A stretch of 64,000 nt of DNA, taken from NCBI GenBank assembly GCA_038373865.1, contig JAXGGA010002059.1, forward strand, positions 62,001 through 126,000, given 5' to 3'. The notes under the pieces were generated by a model, which saw nothing but the letters and a program-made list of their open reading frames with translations, did not search any database and was not told where the DNA came from. This document shows positions 11,041 to 23,418 of the stretch, one piece after another. The position numbers were made by a program, and so were the translations under genes. Source of the stretch: Uloborus plumipes (lineage: Eukaryota; Arthropoda; Arachnida; Araneae; Uloboridae). Position 1 is the stretch's first letter. Every line of letters starts with the position of its first letter.

Positions 11041-11440
11041 TTGATTATGTCTGCTAGCGTGGAATTGTCAGAGAGGAACGTCATCATCACAACCACACTT
11101 GGAAGTTTTCCTACATAAAACGAACCTCCAATAGTCAGACATAAGGCTCATGAAAGATAACATTTCTCGTTTATTTCATTAAAGAAGCTGATTCAATTTT
11201 GTCTGGAATCCCAAAAATTGACAAGCAAGCAAACTCTTCGGGGCTAATCAAATCTACGTGCGATAGTTCCAAAGACTGCACGCAACACTCAAGAAGATAG
11301 ACGCTCTTCGAATTGAGCAAATGATAAATCTCTACTTTATAGAAGTGCGCATTGCTTCGGAGTGCTTCAGACGCTGAATACAGATTAGACATTGATTGCA
11401 TTATGTAACTTTTCGGAATTATTCGTACGGCTATTCATGG
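11041..11440 (-). other. Unassigned open frame with ATG, 76 codons
   Basis: The minus-strand frame 11401-11171 starts with ATG, has balanced amino-acid composition and stops at TAA overlapping an AATAAA hexamer. Flanking sequence has somewhat higher GC than the surroundings. No domain is recognised and no strong acceptor precedes it. It could be a relic exon or chance. Confidence 0.2.
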
Positions 11441-11651
11441 AAACATACAATTAAAAATGCATGCATTCCTGATTGTTATTCAGTAAGATGTCTTATGTGA
11501 TACATAATATACTTTTTTGCTGTTGCTGAGATACGCATGCCAGCACTCCACAGATGGAAGTATTGTATTTTTATTCACCTGCTTTAAAAAGTTCAAATAT
11601 TAAGCCAGGTTTTTCAAAGATAACCCTCCTATACATCTATGATTTAATATA

Positions 11652-12038
11652 CACTGTTAAAAAATTTCCTGAAATTTTACGGTAAAAGTTACTGGCATCC
11701 ATGTTGCCAGTAACTTTTACCGTAAAATATTTTTTTACTGTAAAATTTTTCGGAAGAGAGAACGAGAATTAAAAAGCGCGAGATACGAACGACAAGGGTC
11801 GAACCCGGGACCCAACTTTTACACACTGCTTTACTATCCACGGTACCAGATGAGACACCTCAAAAGAACGGAAATAGGGTATCATCTGCATCTTACAGTA
11901 AGTCACGTGGTGATTAATTGGCGCTGCCATCGCAATTTTCTTTATCGGGACAATTTACTGTAAAAATTTTCTGTACTGTAAACGCTACATTTTACAGAGT
12001 AACATTTACCATAAAAGCTTCCTGAATTTTTAGCAGTG
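11652..12038 (+). mobile_element. CACTG MITE with tRNA-like module, copy 1
   Basis: The 387-bp element starts CACTGTTAAAAAATTTCCTG and ends TTTTTAGCAGTG, with TA on each side (11650-11651, 12039-12040). Terminal repeats contain several ACGGTAAAAGTTACTGGC-like blocks. On the minus strand the middle reads GTACCGTGGATAGTAAAGCA, then GGTCCCGGGTTCGACCC, which resembles RNA polymerase III A and B boxes. An inverted-orientation relative is at 28437-28820. Confidence 0.85.
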
Positions 12039-13220
12039 TAGGGATGCACCGATAAGCAAAGTGGCAGATTACCAATTAATCTACTGTTGATAATCGGCCA
12101 AGCCGATAAATGATCAGGATGATTGTTTTTAATGCTGCCAATGGCACCATTGCTGCTTTTTTTTTTTCTTCTTTCTTTTAAAATTCTGATTTTTAAAATA
12201 GATAGCTACTAATTCATTTTTGAGAAAATATTTCCTTTTCCCAGTGTCTTAAATTTTCTAAAATAATTTCAAATTTTATCCAATATCTTTGAACCAATTC
12301 TAATACTATATTGTGAGTAAAATAACATTAACATATTACATTTTTAACACATTGTGAATTATGTTAACTAGATATGATATGAAAATCAAAAAAAAAAAAG
12401 TAAGGGAGACTGGTGAGCACTCTAATTTTGAAGTGCTTTTAATTTTAATTTATTTTTTATTTATTAGCAGCCATTTTCTTTCAGACTTTTATTCTTTGTG
12501 AAAATTACAGGCTATCTAAACGCACTATAGTAAGGATGCTCAAGAAAAAAGTATCGACACAGGAAAATATTTCAACGTTGTCTACATGTGTATATTTATT
12601 TAAAACAGAAAAATTAATTAATTAAAAAAATTATATCAACTGTGAGGATTAATTTTTGTATAGATTTCTTTGAATTATTTGTTTTGTTTTTACTCACTAC
12701 ATTTTTGTACTACATGTTATTCTTATGTTTTATGAAAATTATTTCTTTCTTGTATATAAATTGATCCATCGTAGTTTATTGTTTACGGCATTAAAGTAAT
12801 TTTATTTAAAACATTTTTTACGTCGGTTGAACGGTCGACTGATGATAAATAAAATGAAATGTTCATATTTTCACATTCGAGTTTAAAGTTCAGGAATTTA
12901 GTTATTCTTAATAGTGTAATATGAATAACAGGTGGGCAGACCGTCTTTTAATACTCCATTCATACGCGCTGTATGAACTATTTGTTTTGTTTTTACTCTG
13001 TAAACACTTTCATACTACATATTATAGTAAGGATTACAAAAAATTACAATTATTTACTATTAATAAATTATTTATCATCGTTGCTTGGTGAACGAATACT
13101 TTAAAAAGTAATATTTAAAAAACATTTTTTTCCTCCGATTAATCGTCAAAATTTCGCGATTGTTAATAACTGACAAAGCGGCCTATTAATCGGTACTGCC
13201 GATTAATCGGTGCATCCCTA
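12039..13220 (+). mobile_element. hAT-type element, TAGGGATGCACCGA family, long copy
   Basis: Starts TAGGGATGCACCGATAAGC and ends GCCGATTAATCGGTGCATCCCTA. It shares ends and interior blocks (for example a GTGAGCACTC...GAGTGCTTTTAATTT segment and ATCAACTGTGAGGATTA) with the copy at 41666-42372, but carries about 470 bp of extra interior, including a duplicated ATTTGTTTTGTTTTTACTC phrase (near 12676 and 12981). No clear 8-bp target duplication. Its first TA is also the right TA of the adjacent CACTG MITE. Confidence 0.8.
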
Positions 13221-13289
13221 CTACAAATGGTATGCGACACTAAGCAGCAAGTTGCCGGTCATAAGCTAAGGCGAAGGCAGTTTTTCACA

Positions 13290-13435
13290 AATGCTTCTAT
13301 AACAGGATTTCTGCTTCCAGGTCGGTTACTGTCTGAGCCAGACTGGCGATTCCTAATGTGAATGAAACTGCAGTATCTGGATGACATGGTAGAGCTGACG
13401 GTATCTTACAGATATAGGACGCATTTGAGGTGAAT
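13290..13435 (+). repeat. Interspersed repeat, family G, short copy
   Basis: Matches 2345-2485 across about 140 bp, including GCTTCTATAA, a CCAGGTCGGTTACTGTCT-like block, GAAACTGCAGTATCTGGATG and CGCATTTGAGGTG. A GCTAAGGCGAAGGCAG segment just upstream resembles the tail seen near 9770 and 49180. Confidence 0.65.
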
Positions 13436-13449
13436 GTTGTAAAAATGCG

Positions 13450-15232
13450 GTTTCAGAGTTACAAGGAATCCCTGCTGATGTACTAATATACGGAGCTATG
13501 CGACGAAAATAGCTAAAAACTGATTCAATTTCTTCCTCATAGCTTAATTTCACTGAAAAAGGATTTTCAGTAAATTTAAATACGTGTTTGGGTAATTCTT
13601 ATTGTGAATTTGAGCTTTATTACATATTTTTAGACAAAAATCAGAAGGCGGCAAGCTTTATCTTCATTGTATGTATTTATGACATACTCCACAATTAGAA
13701 AAAATATTTCAGCACGAAAGTGCTTTTTATACACCAGAAAATTAGAAAATTGATCAAGTATTACTTCTTCCTGCATAAAATCAGAAATAAATTGAACTTC
13801 GCTTTATTTGGTACAAAAAAGTAATGAATGTCATTACCAAAATACTTCGCCAACTCATCGTTTGACCAGTAATCAAATATTGAAGCTGAACATTGAATTA
13901 ATCAATAAAAGAGTATTTTTTCCGTTTTTGGTTTTAATATATTGTTAGCACAATAATATATCACGCCATATGCCATTAGATTAGAATTGTTGTTAAAAAA
14001 TGTTGCAGTCGTTATGTACCAATTCTAATAAAAAACTATCGATTTTACACTTATAATTTGTACTTAGAGTTATTTTATGGTGAGCAAAGTCAACTTGCCA
14101 TAGTGGAGTACTTCCTTATTCATTGAAATCCAAAAATTATACACAAATGTAAAACAGACGCACAAATCATAGTGACTATATTGCTTAGAAACAATTCAAC
14201 CCACCATTTCTCCTTGAAGTGAACTTCGTTAGATCTCACTATGTTCTTAGACAGGTGCTTTTTAAAAATGTTGGAGAAATACCGAGATCGTCATCTACCA
14301 ACATCCAAGCGTCTTGCATTTCCTGCTGTAGCCCATTGTTGTAATTATTTCGAGAAAAATGCGTACTTCCGAGTGTTAATTCGTTTTCTTCACTGAATCC
14401 ACGATGAAATTGAGAGAGCACGCTAAACTTGTTTTTTTTTTACTTAACCAGCTTTAAATGTTATACTTAAAGCAATGATTGAGTATATCAGAAAGCTACA
14501 CATACACACACTCCATACAATTATTCAACCAACCTGTTTTACAATTTCCCCAAAATATTGTACTTGCTTTGTCTACCCCTTTTTTAAAAATAAGAAATTT
14601 TTCGAAATACATTTTAAGATAAAAGCATAACTATCTAGTGTTTGTAAGCAATAGTTGTAACGATAAAATTTAGAGAAGTTGTATGTAAGTGTTTAATAGG
14701 CATTTTGAATGTACAGAGCTTTGCTAACATTAATAAATTCTGGAAACTAGGGAGATCATTCCTAAGATGTTTTTCTAAAATTTGGTATACAAGGGGGGGG
14801 GGGGGATTTAGTTTCTTATTAATACCGTTAAGTACTATGGGACCATTTGTGCCTCTAAGTTAAATTCATTCATTAAATTATTGAATACAAATAATTTATA
14901 GCTTATAATTTTTCCAAGTTGTTGAGAGTTCAGAAGTTTAATCTCAGTAAAAAAAAAAGTTGAAAGATACCTAATGGATAAGTTTCTTTCTTTTTCTTCT
15001 CAAAAAAGAGAAGAAAGTTTCTTTTTATAAACTTGGCAAGTGAAACATTTGCGTTCATGCTGTTATGCTTTTACTTTTATTCGAGATTATTTTTTAATTG
15101 AAAATTAAATGTAGGTGACGTCATTAAATATCGTAATATTTTTGAGCTATATAATTAACTAATAAAGGTTTGAAAAATAGCAGTGGCTTTGTATCTTTTA
15201 TGGACCCTATAGACACACTATACCCCCCCCCC
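13450..15232. other. AT-rich stretch; short frames and a G13 tract
   Basis: A 60-codon minus frame (14421-14239) has balanced composition but no motif. A 13-base G run lies at 14793-14805 and a 12-base C run at 15233-15244. Nothing else is recognised. Confidence 0.45.
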
Positions 15233-15280
15233 CCATTTACCAAGAATTTTACTCAACCAATTTTCACAAAACTTGAAATA

Positions 15281-15928
15281 GGGTAGATTGGGGAAGACGC
15301 CGCAGTTTTCAACTTTCATTTATATAAAATAGCGCATTGGTTTTATTTTTAAAAATCTAATTTATCCACAAAATATGGACTTTTGTGATGGGTAAAAAAA
15401 TAGTTTTCACTTTGAAGAACATATTTTTACCGCCGATAATTAATGATTACGAAACCCTTCCGTTTCGGCATCTTCTCTTTACCGTTGGGGAAGATGCCGT
15501 TAGTGCAATTTTCTTAGGGGGGAGATGCCGTATATTAGTTTTCTGCTCCAACTACTGAAATGCAATGTATATTTTATCGCATCAAATTTTTTTCCCGACG
15601 GTTAGGTGTTGTTGTCTGGGTCTATGCTTCGAGTAAGACATTGTTTTCTCTAGGGCGTGTCGAAAAGCTACGGCATTTTCCCCAAAAGAAAATACGGCGT
15701 CTTATCTAGGCATTTAACACTATTTCGGGTACTCATCAGAGCGGTGAAAATGAGAAAACACTATAAAAACACCTCTTAAACCAGCAGTTAATCAAAACCA
15801 ATTAATGTGTACTCTCAATGTGCATACTCCTTTCTTCTAACTGACTGGCTAGCTGGTTTGGCTGATGCTTGCGTGTGAAACACATGATTCTGCATCTTAC
15901 CCAATACGGCCCTTTCCTCAATTTACCT
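15281..15928. mobile_element. TA-flanked element, GGGGAAGATGCCG type
   Basis: The left end is GGGTAGATTGGGGAAGACGC and the right end is its imperfect inverse, ending CTCAATTTACC. TA flanks both (15279-15280 and 15929-15930, approximately). GGGGAAGATGCCG recurs inside on both strands, including a hairpin at about 15465-15498. Target and G-rich ends suggest a pogo/mariner-type MITE; no transposase remains. Confidence 0.6.
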
Positions 15929-16036
15929 TACATTTTTTAAAGAGCAATAAGCTGAGAAAAAAAAAGCGATACATGTGACAAGCAGAGGAGAGGGGTTAAG
16001 GTGAATTGTGACATTTTGTGACAAAGGGAGACTGGA

Positions 16037-17268
16037 GGGGGGGGGGGCGGGGTCAAATATATTGAAAAAAAGAGTGTGTGTGACATAATTAATGAACAGT
16101 CCCTTGCTTCATTTTTGACTAAAGAAATAACTCATAATACTTGTCAATCTAATAAAACTTAATTCGCATAAAACTCGCAAGCAATCCCGTTGACGAGAAT
16201 GGCAATTCAGAAATCCATACACTAAATACATATCCATAGTCAGCATCAGCTCTTAAGGCAAAAACGTCCCCTCCCCTAGTGAATTTGAAATTCATTGGGG
16301 AATTCCCAATCTAATTTATTCTTGATAAATGTTTTTAAAATGATAGGTGTTCTGGAGGGTTGCCTCCTGGTAAAATGGGGTGGGGGATCTAAGGGGAAAC
16401 GATCATTTAGCCTTGCAGAGAACACAATCGATGTAAACGTGATTTCGTTGCAGTTTTTTCGTCAATTTTAGTCAGCAGTGGAGAAAGTGAAAGGTTTATA
16501 TGCACATTTTTACCGTACGTTTTGGCTATACGGCATTGCTTCTTATTTGCATTGCCAAAGCTCAATTTCTTTTCGTTACTTTTTTGAGTTTTGTATAAAG
16601 TTTTGAAAAAATAGGTATTATACTTCAAATACACTTTCTTCATATTTTAGCGAATATATTGTAATTGCATGACTCAGTGTTAGAAAAAAATAGCAACGTC
16701 CGTTTTTAACGAAGCCGTATATGTACAACTTATGGCTGGAATTCTCTTTCGCGTTTTACTGTTCATTATTTAACATTTTGCAACAAAATTACTACTATCA
16801 AAAACACCCACACATACATAGATATCTACATATATATATTTTAGTTGAAGTATAAAACTTTGCGAAAACTTGTTGAAAATTCTGATCTGAAAAGAAATAT
16901 TCCCAAATCCCCTTCAACTAACAATATCCTCTTCAACTAAAAAAATTTTTGCTACTAGTTTCAAAGCGCTGCCACGGGCGCTTCAAGAGTTATTTGCCCA
17001 CTATTTCTCCTCTTATTGACAGTCCGTTTTAGCCTCACTAATAAAGGAGAACACACTCTAGTACAATATCAACTATATGGACGAGTCGATATCCTATAGA
17101 GCAAATAGGGTATTAAGTTACCGATGTACCTTTGGTAGAATTTAATTCTATACCTCAAAGCCACCTATTACAGCGTCTCATGTTAGATAAATGAATAACG
17201 AATATATCTGAAGAAATTTTAGAAAAATCTTACTATACTTTAACTAAAATGAAGTTAAACAAAATTCA
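16037..17268. other. G11 tract and AT-rich sequence, no gene
   Basis: A G11 run at 16037-16047, then AT-rich sequence. A small pair of TTTAGTTGAAG / CTTCAACTAA inverted ends spans about 16841-16947. No coding signal. Confidence 0.4.
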
Positions 17269-17483
17269 AAGATTGGATTCATCAAAGGGCAATCAGTAAC
17301 CTGCCACACGTATCAGAGATGATGATTTTAAAACTTTTTGCGATAAAGCACGCTTTTTAAAGTTTTAGAATTGCATTACTTGGCGACTTTTATCTAGTAC
17401 AGCAGCCCCGCTCAAGCAGTGTTGTGAATTCAGGAGAAATCCTTTTTGGCTGCTATCGCTATCCAAGAATCTGGTTCTATCGG
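17269..17483 (+). repeat. 215-bp segmental duplication, copy 1
   Basis: Matches 18065-18279 over 215 bp with no gaps and about five substitutions (near 98% identity by eye). Ends abruptly at TCTATCGG. The two copies are direct and 796 bp apart. No coding frame is conserved through it. Confidence 0.9.
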
Positions 17484-18064
17484 TTCGTGTTGCATTCTCT
17501 ACTTGTTCGTGTTGCATATTGTGAGAACAGTTTTTACTTTCGCTGAAAATTGTTAGACTGGTGATTAAAGTTTTTTAAACTTCACTGCCTCATAAATAAT
17601 GAACCCGCGTATGTAGGGTGTCTCACAATTCCTTCTGAGGTTTGGAGTGCTTATAAAAACAAAAATATTACCACCATAGCAAATGGCGTTGAATTTGTTG
17701 GAGAAAGAAACTTTACAAGTTTCGTTTCCTGAATGTTTCAGGAGTGAAACATTTGTAATTCGGCAGAAATAAAGTCCAAGTACTAATAGGAAAGTATTAA
17801 CATATTAAATATTCCAACTTTGATTCTTAGATATTGTTAAGAGACCTACAAAACACAAAAACTCACAATCGCAGAATTTAAAAACACAATGAATGATTTT
17901 TTAATGCCTTGAGAAACGAAAGCAGGGACGTCATATGGCTGCATCTTTCAACCGTTCACACATAAAACTGTATTGCAGCTACACGAGCTTTTCATTGTGG
18001 AGTTTTTTTTTTTTTTTTTTGTCCCTTCCGTTATCAATTACTTTAAGTTTATTTATGCACTGTG

Positions 18065-18279
18065 AAGATTGGATTCATCAAAGGGCAATCAGTAACCTGC
18101 CACACGTATCAAAGGTGATGATTTTAAAACTTTTTGCGATAAAGCACGCTTTTTAAAGTTTTAAAATTGCATTACTTGGCGACTTTTATCTAGTACAGCA
18201 GCCCCGCTCGAGCAGTGTTGTGAATTCAGGGGAAATCCTTTTTGGCTGCTATCGCTATCCAAGAATCTGGTTCTATCGG
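18065..18279 (+). repeat. 215-bp segmental duplication, copy 2
   Basis: Direct copy of 17269-17483. Sequence before and after differs, so the duplication unit is only this segment. The sequence between the copies is ordinary AT-rich DNA, with a T-rich run near 18006-18020. Confidence 0.9.
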
Positions 18280-18769
18280 CGCCGCGCCAATCGAAGAGCC
18301 AAAAAATCGAACCAACCATATGGCTTCACAGTCGTTTGAACTTTATAAATTATTTTAAAAAAAAATACCAACGCAGTCAGAAACTTTTAAATAAATATTG
18401 ATTTTTATTAAACTAGGTAGTTAAGAGCTGGCTCACGCTAAAATTACAATTGAATACCTATTCTACGCCAACACCACCATGTTACGAGTGATTGTTAATT
18501 CTGCGACATTCATAAAAACTCAAAAATTCAAAAATGTTTGTACACAAAAGCATTCACGTAAACTGTTAACTATAATATTAGCCTGTTTTCCCAGCTGTCT
18601 ATAGGAGTGCTAGAGGGTACCACATCATTAGAGTCCGAATAAAGAATGAGTCAGGGACTCAAAAAACGTAATTAAGATTTAATTTTGTGTATCCATTGAC
18701 AACAATTGGAAGGACCCGCAGCACTGTTTGGCAAGGTAATAAATGTGAAAGCCATGAATTTTACGAACA

Positions 18770-19197
18770 AAAAAACACGATATATCCGAAAACACGATAT
18801 AACCGAGGGCACAAAAAATAACGATTCCATTCACGTACAAATTAGTGCTTATATACATCTACAAAAAGATTAGTTCATCGTCATACTAGGTCGAATTTCT
18901 TTATAAAAAAGCACAAATATTAGTTTAACAATTTTGCTTTTGAAATTTAAAAGGAAAGTACTTTTATTACTTTTTAGTGGAATACTACGACTCTTTAGTT
19001 GTGGAAAATATGCCGATTTTGTTCATTAATTGAAAAAAATATTTTTTCTGAGAAACATAAAATTCTTTTCGTTTTCTTTTTCTTGTGTGCGTAACAGCAA
19101 CATTTTCTGAAACATAGGTTTTTGGGAGACAATAAAAAGCGCTATATATCCAAATGAGCGATATAACGAGGCACGATGTAACGAGAAATTACTGTAT
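18770..19197. mobile_element. Remnant of a CGATATAACGAG-type TIR element
   Basis: The right end reads GCGATATAACGAGGCACGAT then GTAACGAGAAATTACTGTA, a form typical of pogo/Tigger-like MITE ends. A related ACACGATATAACCGAGGGCAC phrase lies at about 18790-18810 in the same direction. The left terminal repeat is not found, so this is a fragment. Confidence 0.4.
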
Positions 19198-19589
19198 TAG
19201 CTTCGATAGCTCACGTATTAGTAAAATCATTTATACTTAAAGACTTTTCTGTAATACTAACAAACTATTACGAATAATTAGCTAACTAAAGTTTAAAGCA
19301 TATTAACTGAAATGTTTAAAAAAAAAATATATGAACCTTCTCGAATAATGAGCAGAAAGAACTCGAAACAAAGTCAATTTCTACATGGTACTTAAAGAAA
19401 GCGAAGATAAAGAGATAAGCTCTTGGCGAGAGAATTAATAGACTAAACCTCTTATTAAACATCTACCTTGATGCTTAAACGAGAAAGAAAAAATTAAAAA
19501 CCCCGCTCAGAAAAACCCCATAATTACGACTTCCAAAAATGTTTCTCATTGAAACACGTTTTTAAAAATTCCACCCCGCCACCGATATA

Positions 19590-20040
19590 GATGTCAAAAG
19601 TTTAATTTCAGTTTTTGGAGTTCTTCCTCACTACCGCCGAGAGACTTCAGCAGGGAGGGGGGAATCGCCCCCACTGTCCGCTTTAATTAATCATCATAAA
19701 CAAATGACGAAGCTTATCGCCCCCCTGCTACAATTAATTACCGACACTGACATGTAATCCCTCGCGCGGTTTTTATCAAGTGTTATCGAACTTTTAATAC
19801 AACCTCATAGGCATTTTAAAGACGGAAAATCTGCGCCGCCTGACAAAAGCTTTTAATGAGGTTTTTAAGTAAATATAATTATCGTGTGTTATTTAGACAG
19901 GAAGCGCTCGCTGAGTTTAATCTCCGAGCCTCGGGATGTGTCAAGGATTGGGAAACACAAACAGGACCAAAATAGATTACTGCGAGATTTTTGAGTTAGG
20001 AAGAGATGGGAAACTGTGGTGACATGCCGATCGCTGTGCT
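19590..20040. promoter_or_regulatory. Candidate regulatory island 1
   Basis: Higher GC and higher complexity than the flanks and free of recognised repeats. It contains closely spaced homeodomain-like sites (TTTAATTAATCATCAT near 19681, ACAATTAATTACCGACACTG near 19731) and TTTTAAT/TTTTAATGAG motifs near 19792 and 19851, plus TGACA Meis-like sites. This fits a developmental enhancer, but no conservation data support it. No open frame of note. Confidence 0.3.
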
Positions 20041-20107
20041 CCTGCTATGGCTCAATATTCTTATGCCCTGTATTTATTCATTTGTTTATTTTTTTGTACA
20101 TTTTAAC

Positions 20108-20660
20108 ATACGTTCCCGTTAAAGTCAAATAAAGACGAAAATAAAGCCTTAAAAATAGCTTAATGCATCTGAAAACTATCGCTAAGTCCAAAAAAAAAGT
20201 CAAAAATAAATATATTAATTAAATGAATATCGTTAAGCTAAAAATTGGAAAGTAGGGTTTTGAGATGAAGAAAAATGTGTGTCTGTCAGTCTGTCTGCCC
20301 CATAATGACTTTTGAATGAATAGTTCAATTTGAATATTTTGTTTTTTTGTTTGACAGATCTTGGAGAGGACACTTCATTCCCGCATTTAAACATTCGATT
20401 TGAACAATTTTTCGTTCAACTTTAAGCCATTCGAATAACCTGTCTCCCCTTAATAACTTTTGAGTGAACAGTCCGATTTGAATTTTTTTTTTTTTTTTTG
20501 AGAGGGAAAGAGGCATATTTCGTTTTCTGAAATCAGAAGTAAATGCTAAAAATATATGTTTTGTGCACATTTGCAATCTTAGACCCAATTAAGACAATAT
20601 TGATCAGATGCTAGAATGTTTTTTTATTTATTTTACTTGTATTTTAGCAGGAAGAAATTT
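20108..20660 (+). mobile_element. Interspersed element T, copy A (short)
   Basis: Shares ordered blocks with 34470-36050: a CGTTCCCGTTAAA start, GCTTAATGCATCT, TCGCTAAGTCCAAAA, a GTGTGTCTGTCAGTCTGTC tract, and one and a half units of the repeat starting TAATAACTTTTGAGTGAACA. The right part shares ATATTGATCAGATGCTA. Class is undetermined. Confidence 0.65.
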
Positions 20661-21896
20661 TTATACCTGCTGAGTTTCTTTTAGAAAAATCAGATAACTT
20701 TTTTCTGTAACCTGTCATTTTAAAAATTCATGCCTCAATTTTTAAAAGTCACCAGTCACATCGAATGCACTCTACATGAATTTAAATTTAGCTCAACCAA
20801 AATAGTAGTAGCAACAGACTCCATTATTGGATAATGAATAGAAAGAAGCATACAAAGAAAACGAGAAAGTTCAGAACTTCAATAAAGATGACAAAAAGAG
20901 CAAAACTCCGGCGTCTATCTTCCATCGAGCTACTTATAAAAGTTTTCTTAAGTACTTTTCCTAAACGACGTTGTTATCAGAATGCTTGAACAATTTCCAC
21001 AATCCAACCGCTTATTCATATTCATTCTTAAAATACACTTATCAAACAGTAGCAAAAGAGTTCTACAGTACCATTCCTCCTCAGTTCGTGACTACTTTTC
21101 GTTAAACCTAGGCATTCTACCCGAAATACAACGTACACATTTCTTTTATTCTTTTGAGAACAAAATTTTAGGGCGGATGCGTTTATTATCTACATCTAAT
21201 TTGCTTTATCCAAATAATACCTGCCGAGATTTTCAGCCACCATCCCTAATCATAGCCCCCACTCTAAATTGCACCTCTTGCGTTTTTCGTTCCTTATTTC
21301 CTGCTAGTGTTGAGCGGTGGGATTAAATTGCAGAGGAAAACTCTACCACCGTATTATAGTAAATATCTCTCGTAGCACGAACTACAGAAGAATGGCACGC
21401 AACGAGGGCTGACTGCTTTACTATTGGACATCGAGAGTTATGTGTCTTTTCTATTGGTTATCGGTTAGTGTTTAACGTGTTTCATTGTGAAATTTGTTGA
21501 TGTAGAAGATTCCAACAGCCAACTGAATCACGAATTGATTTCAGCTGGGAAAAAGAGTTTTTGTTTCCTGTGTCACGAAGGTAGCTCGTGCGAATGTTTT
21601 TTGTTGCTAAAAGGTAAAAGCTTAATTTGCTGCTTTTATCGATTATCTTTTGATAGTATGGAGCGTGTGGAGGTCGACTTGGAAGCTTGTTGCTTTCCAC
21701 TCTGTTATATTCTTTATCAAGGAAGTCAGTTATCAAGGAAGCAAGTTTTTATTCGCAATTTTAGAATTTTATATTTAAACATTGCTTTTGCTAAGCACAA
21801 TTTTCATGATAAATCATGCTCACGCCAACTGTGATGTTTGAAATGATACCTTAAAGATGATGTTGGGGGCTGAAACACGGATCGAGTTACTTCAAA
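20661..21896. other. No gene recognised; two ~115-codon open frames
   Basis: A plus-strand ATG frame (20982-21326, 114 codons) and another frame (21487-21834) that lacks an ATG at its start. Neither shows a known motif, and frames of this length are expected by chance in this window. Confidence 0.35.
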
Positions 21897-21898
21897 TA

Positions 21899-22115
21899 GG
21901 GGAGACCGGGGCTAGTTGGCATAGTTTTTACTTCTCGATTTTTCTAATTTTTTCTGTTGCACTTATGATAAAAGTAATTTATGCCTCTGATAGGGTAACA
22001 TCTTGGACACAAAAAACCACTAGGAAGATCATCTAAAACTCACTGGAAAACTCGTGAAAAATATTTTCCGAAGGCTCCTCAACAGTGCCAACTTACCCCG
22101 GAGTCGAGTTTCCCT
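21899..22115. mobile_element. Short TA-flanked pogo-like MITE
   Basis: The left end is GGGGAGACCGGGGCTAGTTG and the right end is the imperfect inverse, CAACTTACCCCGGAGTCGAG then TTTCCC. TA precedes the element (21897-21898) and TTA follows closely. About 217 bp. Superfamily inferred from the G-rich ends. Confidence 0.6.
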
Positions 22116-22163
22116 TCTTAAGTGAAAAATGCGCAAACTTAAATTATACACCATTAATATATA

Positions 22164-22990
22164 GGGGAATGTGGGGCAAAGTGAATTGGTAAAATATTTT
22201 CAGTTTGCAGTGCCAACTGTTTAGCAATATTTTAATTAAGTTCCTAAACATATAGTTAATTCCTGTCAAAAAACAAGCTCCAAAGATCAACGATAAAAAT
22301 CATACAAGTAATTTTCCAAATTTGATACCTTTATTGTAATATTCGTGGTTTTTCAAAACTATTTCTTGTTATTATAAAAGGTTAAAATTTTTGTAATTAT
22401 CATTTAAACTATTAATTGAGATCTACTGATGTCCAGTACAGTCCTTTTTTGGTTTATATTAGGCATTTTTTGATTTTAAATGTTCAATGTAATTTGTCAA
22501 GTGCACGTGGGGCAAGTGGATGGGGCAAAGTGAAATAGCTCATTTCGTTTACTTATTCATTCATTTATTAAATCGCGTACTTATTTCTTCATGAATTGAT
22601 TTATTTACATTCTTTTACTTAATTATCTACTCATTTACTCATTCATTAATCCATTTTCTTATTTATTCTCTATTATTCACTCATTTATTTTTTCTCAGAT
22701 ATTAATTAATTTTTTTATTCATTTATTTTTCATTAATAATTATTTTTGTCGCTTATTTACGCACTCATTTGATGAAAATTACTGTTAATCGTCGTTTGGT
22801 GTAAATTTTCCACATTTTTTTGAAAGTACAAAATAACTGCCAAAGATGAAAAATAATATTTTGACGAAAGTTGTACTGCAAAATTCATTATTCCTTCTTT
22901 ATGTACAATAATTTTTAGAACGAAATTCCCATTTGTTTCTTTTGAAGCAGGTGAGTAAACGTAACTATTTCACTTTGCCCCACATTCCCC
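22164..22990. mobile_element. TA-flanked pogo-like MITE, GGGGCAAAGTGAA ends
   Basis: The left end is GGGGAATGTGGGGCAAAGTG and the right end is its inverse, CACTTTGCCCCACATTCCCC, with TA at 22162-22163 and 22991-22992. An internal copy of the terminal motif lies near 22509-22548. The interior contains a degenerate ATTCATTT-rich segment (22545-22770). 827 bp without coding capacity. Confidence 0.85.
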
Positions 22991-23081
22991 TACTACAAAA
23001 TTCAGTCAAATTTTTTGAACACAATGTGTGTTTTGAGAATAAATAAATTAAAAAAGCCGTACAATGTAAACTTTTTTTTCT

Positions 23082-23125
23082 TTTGAAAGAGAGCGAGAAA
23101 AAGAAAGAGAGAGAGACAGAAAGAA
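23082..23125. repeat. GA-rich simple sequence
   Basis: Imperfect GAGA/GAAA tract. Confidence 0.7.
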
Positions 23126-23418
23126 TATTACGTCAGAAGTGTGAACAATGGACTTTCTTAGAAAATTCTAGAATTCATAGATTTTATTTCTAACAAGTCA
23201 AGTTATGTACTTGTGTATTCGATAGCCTTTCTTAGTGCATAGAAAAATGTCGGTAAACAGTGAACTTACCACGGATATTTCACTAAAAGCAGATTTTTAC
23301 AAAATACACTCAACTAATTGACAACTAATCAGTGTTTTACCCATTGTGTATAAGGGCCAGAGCGCGGACGTACAATATTTCGTTTTTTTTTCCTGGTAGG
23401 CAGAAAGCTCTTCCTTAA

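Noticed and set aside
21487..21834. 115-codon plus frame
   Set aside because: Starts at GTG rather than ATG, overlaps an open minus frame, and shows no motif; chance is enough.
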